Notes: generated from the letters alone by a model not told the origin. DNA of 64,000 bases from Patiria miniata (GCF_015706575.1 NW_024037074.1:21317334-21381333), one strand, 5' to 3'. Counted from the first letter of the stretch, positions 1 to 13,700 are shown. Made by a program: numbers and translations.

Positions 1-972
1 ATACAAAACCTCATTGGCCGGGGGTTTTGTGCGTAAACCTTATCAGTCAGCCGATCACGCTCAATTGACTTCGGCAAAACCGCAAGTCCCATCATAAAGA
101 ATATGTTAACCGGACCATTTTTTCCCCAAGAGTGTGTTAAGGTGCTACGCTTGAACACCATCGGAAAATTAAAGCGGCAACGCGAATACGTCTCGTCACC
201 GGATCAGTTGAAGAAAAAAAATGTTTGAAGATGGCATTGGGAAACAAAGTTGTTTTCCACGTGGCTTGTTTCACTACTAAAACGCGGATACAACAGAGAA
301 TTTAGCCCTTCTTCCTGAAAAAAAAGAAAAGGCGAGACTCTCCATCGTGAACTCTAAGCGAAGTAAAACCGATAAAAAATTGAAGATCCCACTTTCATAT
401 TTGAACAACATGAGAAAAGTTGTAGACTTTGGAAGCAATCCTCGCTAGATTCCTTATTGGTTACATTGTCGCCCCCACCCCCCAAAAATAATAACTAAAT
501 AAGTATGCCATTATTCTCACTGACACAGGATTACTTTTGTTCCCCTTTTATTCATTTATACTTTCAATCATTTATTCCTTTATTTTTCAATTCATTTCTC
601 GGTGAATTCGTCTTTTTAAAGTTTTCTATCTTCATCGCGTTTACCTACCTACCGCACGGGGCGCCCTTCCCCACTGCCCAATTTGATGACGTCATTGTGT
701 TACACGGATCACCGTACAAAAAGATACCCGTGTCCAAGGCCAAGGCCTCACTCGCGAAAGTGTACATGTTGGCCCCAAAGGATCAGTGCTGGTACTTTGC
801 TCGTCTATCTTCTTGGCAATGTACGTACAAGTTAAGTACACGTACACCAGTGATATCTGAATTTTGCGCGCCGTATTTGGAAAACGAATTTTGAAAACGG
901 ACGGCAGAATTTTGGGTAAATGCCTTGTTTTATATTTTTGTAATTGTTCTTGACATCTGCGTTATCTTTTCT
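1..972. other. Intergenic DNA, no gene recognised
   Basis: I see no conserved protein, RNA gene or clear repeat here. A 129-codon open frame at 505-894 has no recognisable domain and low-complexity hydrophobic content, so I do not call it a gene. Confidence 0.5.
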
Positions 973-1295
973 GGAAAGAATGTTGCAACCTGACGCCATT
1001 TTTTTCTTCACATATCATTTCAATAAGGGTCAGTCATTGCAAAAATGTTGATCTGGGATTGAGAAACATTTCCAATTTCATGAATTTGGAAAAAAATGTT
1101 GCAACCTGACGTGCTGACGCCACTTTTTTCTTCATATATCATCTCATTGAAGGTCATTCATTGCAAAAATATGATAAGACATCATGTATTTGGGACTGAG
1201 AAACATTTCCAATGTTGGAAATATTTAGAAATTGTTCTTGATTCTCCATAGACTTTGTACACAATGAAGTGGCGTCGGGTTGCAACATTTTTTCC
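973..1295. repeat. TGTTGCAACCTGACG repeat cluster (MITE-like)
   Basis: The motif TGTTGCAACCTGACG begins near 980 and again near 1096. An inverted end (GGTTGCAACATTTTTTCC) finishes at 1295. The span 1088-1295 therefore has inverted ends resembling the compact 91-bp element at 43869-43959, including a shared internal stretch (CTCCATAGACTTTGTACAC). The left part looks like a partial second copy. I found no clean target-site duplication here. Confidence 0.6.
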
Positions 1296-1327
1296 ATTGG
1301 CATGTTTGATTTTGTGTGAAGATGGCA

Positions 1328-2826
1328 TACTCCTAGAACTAGTATGAGGCTCCACGTAGTGGAGCCTCATAGGTTCAGAACCCCGCAAAATTGTTGTCGG
1401 CACAAAACACTAATTAAGTACAAAAACGTCCATCCCAACCAAGCTGTTTCCCACAGAACCGCTGCACAGTTTGCCCCTAAACTCCGTACAATACCTCATG
1501 ACTAGACCCGTGAACGTGGCTTGTTGTAAACTACGCCACGTTCTTATGTCATTTCGAACCTGGCGAACGTGTCCCTCTGACTCCCTCCGTTACACACACT
1601 GGACGTTATTTTGCCCATGTAATAAGTACTCACATATGAAGCTGTCTTGAATTCTATTTGTACGTCAAAACTTGCATTTGACAAAAATTGAGGAAAATTC
1701 TGGCCCCGGTTCATGAAGTCCGTTCGCTACTGCTAGCTGCCATTTTCTCCCAACTGACGCATGCGCATTGCGTTTTATTTTCGTATGATTCGACGGCTGT
1801 TTACTGTCGCAGCTAAAACAGACATCGTTTTAGACAAGTTTCAAGTCCTTTCCTCTCTCACCGCACCGCACGCGGTCGCACGTGCGCCCGCGTGTGTGTG
1901 CACACACGTACTGTACACGAGATGAGCCGAGCAGCCAATCGTCTGCGGGGTTTTTTTTTATGGGGTTGCGACATGAAACAGCCGTCAATCTGTCCAAGCG
2001 ACTCAGACGCGTCCGGGGTTATTTGTCAGGGTCAGGTTAAAATCTAATTTCTACACGTTCGTATGGGTCTTTACTGATGGGCAAATTTCGTCGATATTAC
2101 ACAGCCAAAACCATCGGACGGGCAAATTTAGATTTCTAGGTGAGTACTCAACACCCATACGGAATTATGTATGTCGGATCGATTTCGCCAGGTTCGAAAT
2201 GAAACAAGAACGTGGCGTTGTATACAACGCCACGTTCACGGGTCTACCTCATGACATACTCACGTTATGTGCACCCAACAAACATCGGTGGATTCTGTCG
2301 GTTTTTCGGCAAAATGATGAAAAATATGCCTTTTCCGCACTGAGCCAACCTGACACTTGAAATTTGCACGCGCGCAGAATGATCGCAGTCATTTTCGGGT
2401 TCAATAGCTCGGAGCGCGCCGCGGGGGGTACGTACTCGCACTTCTACGCATGCGCATACTATCGTTCCGCTCCTACACCATACCCCCCGCGGCGCGCTCC
2501 GAGCGATCGGACCGAAAATGACTGCGATCATTTTGCGCGCGTGCAAATTTCAAGTGTCAGGTTGGCTCAGTGCGGAAAGGGCATATTTTCCATCATTTTT
2601 GCAAAAAACCGACAGAATCCACCGATGTTTGTTGGGTGCACATAGCGTGAGTATGTCATGAGGTATTGTACGGAGTTTAGGGGCAAACTGTGCAGCGGTT
2701 CTGTGGGAAACGGCTTGGTTGGGATGGACGTTTTTGTACTTAATTAGTGTTTTGTGCTGACAACAATTTTGCGGGGTTCTGAACCTATGAGGCTCCACTA
2801 CGTGGAGCCTCATAGTTCTAGGAGTA
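1328..2826. mobile_element. Foldback element with 9-bp target duplication (outer element)
   Basis: The left end TACTCCTAGAACT and right end AGTTCTAGGAGTA are inverted copies. The arms continue inverted for several hundred bases, interrupted on the left by the insertion at 1503-2246. AAGATGGCA flanks the element at 1319-1327 and 2827-2835 as an exact 9-bp direct repeat. Near each tip is the palindrome ATGAGGCTCCAC/GTGGAGCCTCAT. The 93-codon frames on opposite strands here are simply the two arms read twice. A 9-bp duplication is typical of Mutator-like (MULE) and FB elements. The class is inferred, since no transposase is present. Confidence 0.85.
1503..2246. mobile_element. Second foldback element nested inside the first, 9-bp target duplication
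   Basis: The ends TAGACCCGTGAACGTGGC and GCCACGTTCACGGGTCTA are perfect inverted repeats. The similarity runs about 60 bp inward on each side and contains a smaller palindrome around ACGCCACGTTC. The exact 9-bp duplication CCTCATGAC lies at 1494-1502 and 2247-2255. Removing the insert and one copy of the duplication restores the arm of the outer element. A further inner inverted pair contains GACGGCTGTTTACTGTCGC. The internal part is GC-rich and has no coding potential. Confidence 0.87.
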
Positions 2827-3439
2827 AAGATGGCACTGACAAAGCTTTGATTTATGAGGGAAATTATGGGGTAAAAAGAATGACAACCAGAAAACAGGCT
2901 CAAAAACCACGATGGCAACTTTGAAAGCTCAATGCTGATTGGCTGATAACAAAAATATTTTTCTAGTTTTGTTTATCAGCCAATCAGCATCAGGCTTTCA
3001 TTGTGTCAGGCTTTCGCGTGTGTTCTCGCGTCTTAACTGCAAGAAAAGGTAGGAAAGTCACATTTTCTGTGAAAGTGCGTTTTAAAATTACAACAAACAT
3101 GACTTAATCTGAAGAAAAAAGACTGCAAAAGTCACTTTGGTACTGAACTAGCTCTACTGAGTGGAGCGTTGAATTACGGGTACCCCTCCATACTAGCGCT
3201 CCACCGATTCACCATACTTTGGTAGCACCATCACAGTAGCATAGTCAAAAACCCACGCGAGGACAAAAAGACCCCAAAAAACCGGTAAAGAGAATACAAA
3301 TGAGAGAGACAGTTATCCTGGATTGATCTATACATTCTTGACATTCCATGAGACCCCTTATATTGTTCCCAAACAGCGAACATTTTGGAAAAAAACAGGA
3401 AAATAGTCTGAAAACTTACAGTTCAATGTGTTTGCATGG

Positions 3440-3560
3440 AGGTTCAGTTCTTGAATTAGCTTGTCGCTGAGGGCGTCTGACGTGACGTCACCGTCGTTGC
3501 TCGATCGCGAAGAAAAACAAGTCGCGCTTTATCAGCGACTGTTTCGTGTAATAGCTTGAC
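3440..3560. promoter_or_regulatory. Possible promoter-proximal region with CRE-like site
   Basis: A short CpG-rich patch in AT-rich DNA contains TGACGTCA at 3483-3490, a perfect CREB/ATF palindrome, followed by CGATCGCG. It lies about 1.6 kb upstream of the first NCAPG2 coding exon. Promoter function is only a guess from composition and position. Confidence 0.2.
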
Positions 3561-3626
3561 TCAAACCAACTCAACTGCTTGCCATATATATTCATAAGAT
3601 GGAATTTTGCGTCGGGGTGACATAAA

Positions 3627-3779
3627 TTTAATATAAGGTTTTGCCATTTACTGACATATAAACTCTATACTCGGTAGTCCTACCCGAGTGATTTTTTCCA
3701 ACTTTCGCTCGGGAGGTAACACACTCACACTGAGTTTACAGTGTTTGTACATCAATGAAGGGCAAAACCTAATATTAAA
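3627..3779. mobile_element. Short inverted-repeat element (153 bp MITE-like)
   Basis: The ends TTTAATATAAGGTTTTGCC and GGCAAAACCTAATATTAAA are inverted repeats with one mismatch over 19 bp. The interior is non-coding and has no transposase. I could not define a clean target-site duplication. Confidence 0.6.
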
Positions 3780-3837
3780 CTATTGAACTAGTCTGTTGTG
3801 CCACCGTGCTGGAAGTGGAAAGTCAAGTATGAAGTCG

Positions 3838-3990
3838 TCCATTGGACAGTCGAGTTGTCTCCATGAGTTGTACAGTGGATGAGTTGGCAAATGGTCAAGT
3901 TGGTTAAGTCGAGTTGGCAGTAATGGCAAACGGTTGAGTTGGTTCGAGTCCAGTTTGCAAACATGGCAGACTGTCAAGTTGACTGGATAC
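3838..3990. repeat. Degenerate GAGTTG/CAAGTTG simple-repeat stretch
   Basis: Variants of GTCGAGTTG, GGTCAAGTTGG and GGTTGAGTTGG recur at irregular spacing. This is low-complexity tandem decay. The 88-codon minus-strand frame across it is not supported as a gene. Confidence 0.4.
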
Positions 3991-5073
3991 CATGTAGGCC
4001 TAACCATGTGTTCCCTATAACAGTGGGGTGCTGCGGCAATAGACAAAGTGACATCTTGTGTGAATAATGAATTGTTGGACAGAATTTGTCAATACAAACC
4101 CATGTGTTAAGCTTGCCGTCTCTGGTCTAGGACTGTTTGACATGTTTAAGTTTTCTTTATCAATATCCAGGAATTGCATTGTTTATGAGAGATTACACAT
4201 GTGCGAGTAAAATGTCCATTTGGCTTATTTCATGGCTTCTGCTTCTTATGGTTGGCATATTTTAAATAACTAAACATTCTGTGCTTACAATTGAAGAAGT
4301 TTAACATGCTAAGCATGACATTCTACTCAGTACTTGGCCTGAGTAACATTTGGTCAAGACATGGCTATAGTAGAGCCTAGGGAACCTTTCATGGACCTAA
4401 AAAAAAAAACCTCATCGCATACTCCTAGGTCATGGCCCACCAAAACCATCAGATTTTAACCCCCCCCCCCAAAAAAAAACACATTCCAAAGTGCCAAATA
4501 TACACCACCTCAGTATCCAGTAGAGATCGAGAATTAAGATGGTGGGTCTTAGGTTAACTTACAGTTTGGAAGAAAAGAAACATTTCTGTTCAAGTTGGAG
4601 AGCTGCTGTTCATTTGATGACATGTTAAGTCCCGATTTGTTTGTATGGCGAAACAGTGACAACATTACGAAGGGGCGCAGCGCTGATGTGGTCCTGAAGA
4701 ACAAGTGCAGACTGAGTGCAAAATCGTTGCAGCGCGTGTGAATATGTGTATAGACTGGTTCCTGCTTGTTAATGCCACTGCATACCGAGTGGCACTGGAG
4801 ATATAATGAACTGGTTTCTGCCCACAGGGACTGGGGTGGAAACCAATGTAGAAGATGATCAATATATGCATCATGTTTTACTTGTTCATCACACTATTAT
4901 TCCTTTAATTGTCACTCGTAGAACCTAACCTAACTGTCTATACTCAAATTTAAAACTTCAAAAAAAATTATGCGATACTGTTGATTACATACGCGTGCAA
5001 ACTTGTTAATTTAATAAGAACAAATTTATGAATGAAAAGTCATCTGAATTACTTGTCTTTGTAGTTATCAAGG

Positions 5074-8000
5074 ATGGTGGCCCCAAGTTGCCTACGTGAA
5101 GCTTTCCTCCAAGCTGCTGAAAACAACGATCAGGAAGAATTCATTCATTTCCTGCAACGACATGTGAGTAAATTATAAAATAACTTGTCCTGAACTCACT
5201 GACACTGTACCAAATGCCCCTTGCCATTGTTTTAGTTGCTTTAAAAAAAATTAAGCAGTATGATTGTTTCCAATTTAGGTTTTAATTATAACTAGAAAGC
5301 ACTTGGAGAGCGCAAACCTCCACCAAGGCTTAACAATTCCCTATCATATTGTCAGTGCACCCAAAAGAAATGGTGAAGAATGCTTAAAACAATCCTGGAT
5401 CCAGACCCTACGCTTCTCCAATCTTTGGTAATTGTTTTGTTTATGTGTTGACACAGAAACCACTTATAGGCATTATAAGATTTTGATTTGCTTGTAACTT
5501 GTTGCAATTATTTGCAGAATGCAAAAGACGATGACTTGACTGTTGAAGAGATCCTACAGAGCTTCTCACGTAAGCAGTATGATCGTCTTTGGTCTGGTCT
5601 GAACCAGATGTGTGCATCTACACTCCTGAATTCACCATTTGAAACTGCAGAAGATAGTGAAGAGGGGGCAGGGAACAAGGTTAGTTCATGTAGTTCCACC
5701 TGTAGAGATTTGTATAAAATCCATTGGGCATGAGAAGTAACAAAAGGACCTGTACCTAATTTAGTTCTCTCACTGTTGTGTGCATGTATTTTTTTGAAAA
5801 ATATTAAAAATTTTGTTTTCCGACGTTGACATTGAAATAATTAGCTTGTTTTCTAACATTTACACAAGTTAATTAAAAAGAGAAATTAAGCAATGATATT
5901 AAAAATCTCTGCCTGTTGCTTCTACTTCTGTTTGTTACAAGTTCCTTGACACATATGATATGCATGAATATCTCTGAGGTTTAATGGTAAGGATCTGAGA
6001 TCATCATTTTACTGAAATTACATCTTAAAATATTTTTGTTCACTCTACTATCTGGCATTTGATTTGTGCTTTTCTCCAGAATGTCCCTGGTGTGTACGTG
6101 TTTTTTCGTGTTGTAAACTCATTGTAATATTAACCACAGTTACTTACTCATGATGTGATCTTTGTTCAAGACATCTTTGCACCAATCAACCTTTGACCTT
6201 TGACATTGACATGTAGGAGTCTTCCTTGGCAACCCATGTCTGCCTCCAAGGCATTGTTACTGTGGCCTCTATTTGTCTGGCCATGAACAAGCCAGTCATT
6301 ACACAGGCAATGTTTGAGACAACTATTTACCTTCATGGTAAGTGTTTAAGGTGTCTGTGTCTAATATCATTCCATCATTGACAAAAGTTTGATTATCAAT
6401 TCTCTGAGAAATACCGTAGTTTCCCTTTTAGAATTTATAATGTACACGCGTTGGGACAAGAATCAGTCTTCTTGCACAAAAGCAACCAAAAACTAGAGGT
6501 TTGTGTTTGTCTTTGTAACAAACACGGGGTGATGGGGCACAGAACTATTTTATTTGACATTGTCTAATTCAGTTGTGAACATGATTAAGCAAACAACAGG
6601 AACAGTATGAAATTAAAAATGTTCAGTTTAAGCATTTATGAATTTGAACAAATGCATCCTTCAGAGATCGCATAAAACACATTTTATTAACATGTTACTT
6701 CAAGTTTGATGACTTCATCAGTAAAAACTGTACATAATGAATGCTAAGTTAGTTTAGACAGGTTATAAATGCTATATTAAAGTGAAAAGAACTTCTTGAA
6801 ATATAAATATTACACAAACATATACGCACGTATCAATGACACCCGCCTTCTGGTTTCATGATGTTACACTATTAGAGTGCTCATCGTCAATAATGAAGCT
6901 GACATTATTATTTTGGTAACAATGATCCCCAAAAGGTACCGAATGATGGATATTAATTTTAAAATGCAAAAAACATTGATCATTTCCAAAGTCTCCGTAC
7001 TATAACCATAACTTCTGGTATGATGACGTCATCATTTTGTCCAAAGAATGTTTACGAGCAATTTGGTAAAATGTTGCCATTTTAAAAATAATTGTCAACA
7101 AATTCAACATTTAGGATGTGCCACTAGAGAGGGTCCTTTCTGGCTATGACACCATCGTGACATTTTTCAGTTTACCATCATTCCTTACTGAATATTTTCT
7201 GAATTAGCGTTACTGTAGCAAAATACTTTCGTTTTCAAGTTGTAGACTCATTAGTTATTGCACTTCCAGTAACCCCGGAAGTAAAAGTCAAGTAGTTTTG
7301 TATCTAGGAACCAAAAATGTTGCCAAAGGCAATGTTTACCACCTCACTAAAAATGAACCCAGTAATCATTCAGTTCAAAAGATATAGTTGAAAGTATTTT
7401 GTTAAATTTTGACCTTAAATCGCCTGTAATTTGATATGTGATGATGTCATGATGACATCACATGTTCTTTCACATCTTTGGACAAGGGGTAATGTTTGAA
7501 AAAGTTTCATCTTTCATCACTTGACCCGTTTGGATGAAATTATGTTTGTTTTAATATCAAATCTATTATTTCAGTGTTTTTCAATTCACCAAACGCTGAC
7601 CTTTCTTTAACCCTGGAAGTAAAGGTCAAGCGACTTTACGTACACGATGAAAAATTGTCTTCAAGGCATATGGTTTATCAGATAGCAAAGTATGAACATG
7701 ATTCTTCGGTTTGTTAATGATTTATGATTGAAACAAAATGGTCACTTTTTGAACTTAAATCACTTGTAATTTGATACCTGTTGACATCATCATGACGCAC
7801 ACTGTATGCACATCTCTGTATCAAGGTTGATGTTCATACCAATTTCTTGCATTTTTTCATTTAACATTAAAGAAAAGCCACAGAGCATTATTTTCAAGAA
7901 AATAAAACACACACAAGAAGGTCAAAGAACATAGACAAACCCAAAGGGTGATGGGGCTCAACACCTGATTTTTAGAGGATTGCAGAAGCCCCAAATAATA

Positions 8001-11000
8001 AAAAAATGTTTCTGTCAAAATGAAACACTTTAGGAGAAAAAAACCCCAAATTGATTGAAGAGCTTAATAATCACCATTCAACTGGCAATGCGTTTGAATG
8101 TCTCTTCCATTTCCATTGGTCTCCCCCAACTCTCCTTTTGTGCCATTGAGGGGGTACTTGTGCATGGAGCCCATTATGAAAATAGCTTTCAAAAATCACA
8201 ACACATTACCAATGCATTTCCACAAAGTCTATATGAATGCATGAATGGCTGTGAAAGGTTTCAATTTGTTTGTTTGGTTTTCATCTCTATTCTTAGGTGT
8301 ATTATTAGATCTTCCTGACTCTGCCAGCAAGTTACAGCATGGAATAGCCAAGCTGTGTGAAAAGTGGTATGTTTGGTTTCTGTATTGTTAAACACCACGT
8401 TCCTTCACATAGAGGAATAAAAAGACACCATATCTGACAGTCACCTTGTTAAGACGCTTCTGTCTGCAGTGAATTATTATGTTTTCATGATTTACAACTC
8501 TTGTGATGAGGATCTTGTGAACTTTTAGATTGTTCTAAAAAATTAGCTACACGCAGCTATCAGCATACATCAGGTACATATGTCTCGGACAGATTAGGGT
8601 GTGTTTATAATGTGGGCGGTACAAGGACATGTTTTTTTTTGTCTCAAGTCTAGATAAAATTTCTAAAAAGCAAAACTGAAATCTTATTTTCTCATTTATT
8701 CACCATTGTTTCAAACCATTTGTAAATGGTTTCCCATTCTCTCTGTAGAGATCAGAGAATTAAATAATGATAATTTCCCGTTAATGACTACCAGGTGGGT
8801 TAGTGAGCACATGGGACGGGAAGAGCTTGTGGCCAACACCCTCATGTACTTTATAGTCAGGAGCCTGCAGTCATCAGCAACCATTGCTGATATCAAGAGT
8901 CTGGATAGCCTACGCCATGCCTTAAGCAAGATTAACCTTGATGTGGAGAGCAGTACTACACTGAAGGATCTCTTGGAGCAGTGTATGACCAAACCAAACT
9001 ATCTCAAGCAAGACAAGGTAGGAAGCAGCATCAACAACCTGGCTTCAATGCCAGTGTTTTGGATAACCTATTTTATTCATCATTTTAGATTTTAAAGGTT
9101 TGAAGTCAATTAAGAGACCTGGTCTTTCTGTCTACCCGTTTAGATACATGTCTATCCGGTTCGTTAGTGACTTCATTGTACACGCCCACACACCACTGAT
9201 TACGCCCATTGGCTAAACTCTCAAGTGGCGTTAACTTTCGGTTCCATTCGTGCTATGCTACACCGTGTGAAGTACGCATGGTCAAGTTGAGATGACGTCA
9301 CACTAACGAACCGGATAATCTATCTTCAAGCCACATTTAGTTTGGAATAAATTTTGCTTTGAACAATCACTGATCAGCAAAAATCACTGTTAATTGTGCA
9401 AAAGTTCAGATAAAAATGTACAAGCTCTTACAACCAAAGAGGTTGCAAAATTGCAAAACAAATGATAATACATGTTCTTATTTCTGTTTTGTTGTTGGGA
9501 TTCTCATCATGTTTTTGTATTAATGCAGGGTCGTCGATTCTTAAGCTTCCTGTTGACATTGAATCCATCTTTCCTTGAGAGACTTCATAAGGCTATTAAG
9601 ACTCAGTTACCAGTCTGTCCAAAGTAAGTTATCTTCAAGAATCCCAGTATGTTAACTAGTTCGCGTCGGATGACGTGATAACAAGCACTGGCTGTTTTTA
9701 TACACAGGCACGGCTGACGAGTTAAAACGTCAAGATTGCCTCGACTCGCCTCGGGGTGACGTCTAAATACGCTAATCCCTTGTGCCTTTTGTACACACAC
9801 ACAAAGTCTGTGATGTCTGTGGAGGTGGACCGTGTGGATCTTGAATTGGCTGGAGTGCACGGCCTATTGTTCGACAATTTGCGCTCCAGTGCACGCCCCG
9901 GAGTATTGAAAGAAATGAGCAAGAAATATTGTACAAATACTGATGGAATGACTCTTGTGAATCAGTAGTTGTGGCGTTTGGTTGTTTATCAGAAGTTGGC
10001 TGGAAAATCTTGCCTTTTGCGAAAATCAAAATTTTCCACAAAAATAATTCCGGTGCGAAGTAGTTAAAGGAATAATAAGTCTTTGTGGTCAGCTGTGTAG
10101 AAAGAATCAAACAAAATCCAATAATGAGTTTACTTGGTGTCACACTTAGGTCGGCTATTGACTCTTACGGTGAGATATACTTCAAGGCTTGGAGGGTTTC
10201 CAGTGGACCTATTCTCGAGGTAATAGTTTACTTATATTTATTGTGGCTTCTTTTTTTAAACTTCTTTTATCTTTAATTCTTGCAAAGTGAGTAAAATGTT
10301 ATCAATTCAAAGTGCCTTTACATTATGATGTTGAAGATAATCACAGTAACGAAAAAATTCTTATTAAAACGACTGGTTTAATTATTGTCACGGGCCAGAA
10401 AAGTTCCCCTAAAGTTATTAACCAAAATTTAAAGTAATTCCTTGAACTCGCAACAAAATCAAAAAGTATGGTTCATAGAAAACTATAAACATTGAATTCA
10501 CTGTTTTGACTTAATCACAGCTTGAAAGATTAAGTATGAGATGCTTCGTATTAGTTGAAAATGGTTCAGTTACTGTTCTGGACTTGGCAATAACCCACTT
10601 CCACATATACAACAACATGTGTGTCTCCTCAGTGTTACCATAGATGTGGAAAAAAACTATATCCTAAATATACTCAATTAATAAGCCATTTGCCAATTAA
10701 ATTCGAGTAACATCTGGTACCCTGACTTGCTCGAATGCTTGGCACATTTTAACTCTAAATTCTCCAGACCAAAGAGACTATTGGTATATCATGAGATTCG
10801 GGGCAAGCGTTACGCTAGCAACCCCCAGCTCCGAGATGGTGTGGTGTCTTTGTGCCATTCTCACCCATTGTGAACAATGTATTGGTGCTAAGCGTCTCTT
10901 AGGTAACTACCGGTATATGCAAGAGCTTGCCCCGAATCATGTGATATAGCAACAGTGTCATTGGTCTGTAGAATTCAAGTTAAACTATGCCAAGCATTAA

Positions 11001-13700
11001 GAGCAAATCAGTGTACCAGATGTTATTCAAATGTAACTTGCAAAGGGTATAGGTTATTCGCAAAAGGCTAATTGTACGAAGAGTTTTTATGCTCCTCAGA
11101 GACATGCAGAGAAGTAATGGAAACTTGGTCTCAATGTTTATTGGTAAATTACTATCTTTTAAATAGTCATTTGTTGAATTGTTGTTATGCAAGAGCACTA
11201 TTGGTCCATTGAATGCTACATTGCAAGTTCCAGCTGCTTCCATTATGAACCTTAACCTCCTTGAGTGATTACTGGGAACCTTCCTCACTCTTGCAAAATC
11301 CAACGCCATATGGGAGCTCAAAACATTATTGGGCAGAGCTTAACTGATCACTGATTGGTCTATTACATGTATCTCTCTACTCACAGAAACTAGAGAAACA
11401 TTGTATCCAGGACTTGATGTATCATGCTGTGCATGCCTGTCGTGTGGGCTCCAGATCATTGGCTTCAACATTGAGACAGGTATGATCAAAAGCATCCATC
11501 TTGGTCATGTTCCCTGACTGCATAGCAAATATTGCTCTGTACAAAACGTTACGCCACACCCCCTTCCCTTTTCATTCGAAATTTGTAATGAAAATTTGGG
11601 ACTTGAATTTAGACAACTGAAAACCTGGATGACATTTTTGGTTAATAGTTTTAACGTGATTTTAATATGAATTTTTAATATGATTTTTTCACACACCCAA
11701 GGAGTAAGGGTTAAGAAAATAGACAAGGATTCTTCAGTTAATCAACTTGATTAATCCTTGGTATGTTTCATGAATACATAATTTAGATTTTAGAACACTA
11801 ATTCATAAAAACCTGGGACAGTTTACTTACTCCTATTGGTCAAGGGTTCATCAAGTGCCATTCAAACACCACTCGGTGGTTAAGTGGCCATGTTTAAAAC
11901 CAGTTGCGAGACATTGTATTCTGTTTGTGCCACACATGCAGGCTACAACGAAGTGCTTGAGAACCACTAATATGATCTCCGTATTAGAAGATATTGAGCA
12001 CACACGTGCCCTACATGCACCATACTAATGGCCCAAACAGGGAGTAAAATGGTAAACGAAAATGGTTGTTTTCAACTTTTTATGGTTTGAACAGGTATTT
12101 ATGAATGGGGATAATAGTGAGATGGCCATTATTGGTGGCCAGGCCCCTAATGGGTTTTAAACCACTCGTTTATAACTCTTCCATCACACTCTTTTCCCCT
12201 TAATATCCATGGGTTGCATGTGCAAGACCGAAATTAAGAAAATGGTTAATACGGCACAGGCACTTTTATTGATTTGTTTAACTTGTCAGTCAATTTCTGT
12301 GGACTGACAAATGATATGTGTGTTGGCTGACCCTGGTTTGCCTATTTTGTACACATACGTTAAGAATTTAACATGAAGACCATTTATCTGTGCACAGCTC
12401 CTGAGTTACTTCAGCAAGCAGAAGCGCCAGCAGGGTGTGGATAAGATGCTTCTAACTCTCTATGAACCCATCATATGGAGAGCCGTCAAGGTAATGATTA
12501 TACGGTTTCCATTGTACTTATAACTATACTATAACTATACTATAATTGTGACTGTTGATCATAGAGCTATATTAAATTACTAGAGCGCTAACTCGTCATT
12601 CTGCGCGCGGAGACGCTTTGAAGCCGTCCTGGGTGTAGACATTTTTAATTCATGTGCGCGTTTGTGGAACATAATGAAATTAGATGGATTGAATTTTTGA
12701 AAGTGTACTCTACATGCAACGCACAAGTAGAACATATGCAAACAACTTAAGCGCATCATCGATGGTTAAAAAAACGTGACCGTTGGCAAGAAGCATCTGC
12801 AGCAAATACGCGCACGCATTGCGCTGTTTGCGTAGAGCAAAATGACACGCTCATTTTGGCTTCGTTAACGCACCGGTATGGAATACAAATGCAGATATAC
12901 AAATAGCCGTACAAAAGCCGTACAAAAAACAATATAAAAACGCACGTAAAAACAATATAACAACAAAGGAATTCTGGAAAGGTTTCAAACCACCACGCAC
13001 GATACTGTGAATGTTGTGTAGCATGCAAAAACGATATCGTCCATGTGCACGCGGTTAACTACACGTGTACGTTGACAGGCAATTGCAAGCACAGTGCCAC
13101 ACTCTCCATAGACTTTGCACACAACCTGCGTAAAGATAGCCGGGTATTCAGCCAGATTCTCCGCCGCGTGTAGAAATAGTCACCTGGTGGTCAGTGCGAG
13201 TCAGTATTCAGACAAACTGATGAAACGGCAATTTAGGCTGATACCCGTGCTTCGGGAAGCACATTAGCTCTAGTTTGTTTCTTTTATTGTCTCGTGATGT
13301 TACAGTACAATCATTTTCTTTTATAAACACACCCTGTCTTATCTTGACTGCCATCAAGGCATTCCACAGAAATCTCCTTAGATTCTCTTGTGTAGGTCTC
13401 GATGGCCCCTCAAACGTTACCATCAATATTTAGATATCTCAACGTGGTCTCTGATGCTCCTCCTGAAGCCCAGATTGATTGATGTTAGTAATTGCCTTGG
13501 TGTTTGCTAGGTTGCCAATGCCAGTGTGCGTGCCAATGCAGCAGCTCTACTGATTGACGCCTTCCCTCTGCAAGACCCAGAATCTAACAAGGAGGACTCC
13601 GATGCACTCACACAAAAACAGTTTGACATTTTCCAGGTGAAGATTTATTGAAAATATATATATCTTTGAAATGAAAACGAGATATACTTTCATGAAGTTG

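Larger units (their letters stand above)
2836..5064. other. Upstream flank of NCAPG2, 5' untranslated exon not located
   Basis: Apart from the separately listed element and repeat, this holds a short inverted repeat around 2934-2990 (GCTGATTGGCTGATAA and its complement) and poly-C/poly-A runs near 4460. The AG at 5063-5064 just before the first coding exon looks like a splice acceptor. At least one non-coding NCAPG2 exon therefore probably lies in this stretch. Confidence 0.45.

Noticed and set aside
505..894. 129-codon open frame on the plus strand
   Set aside because: No recognisable domain; the first half is hydrophobic low-complexity from T-rich DNA, and no splice or homology support exists.
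2265..2645. Two similar 93-codon frames on opposite strands
   Set aside because: They are the two arms of the foldback element at 1328-2826 read from each side, not a gene family.
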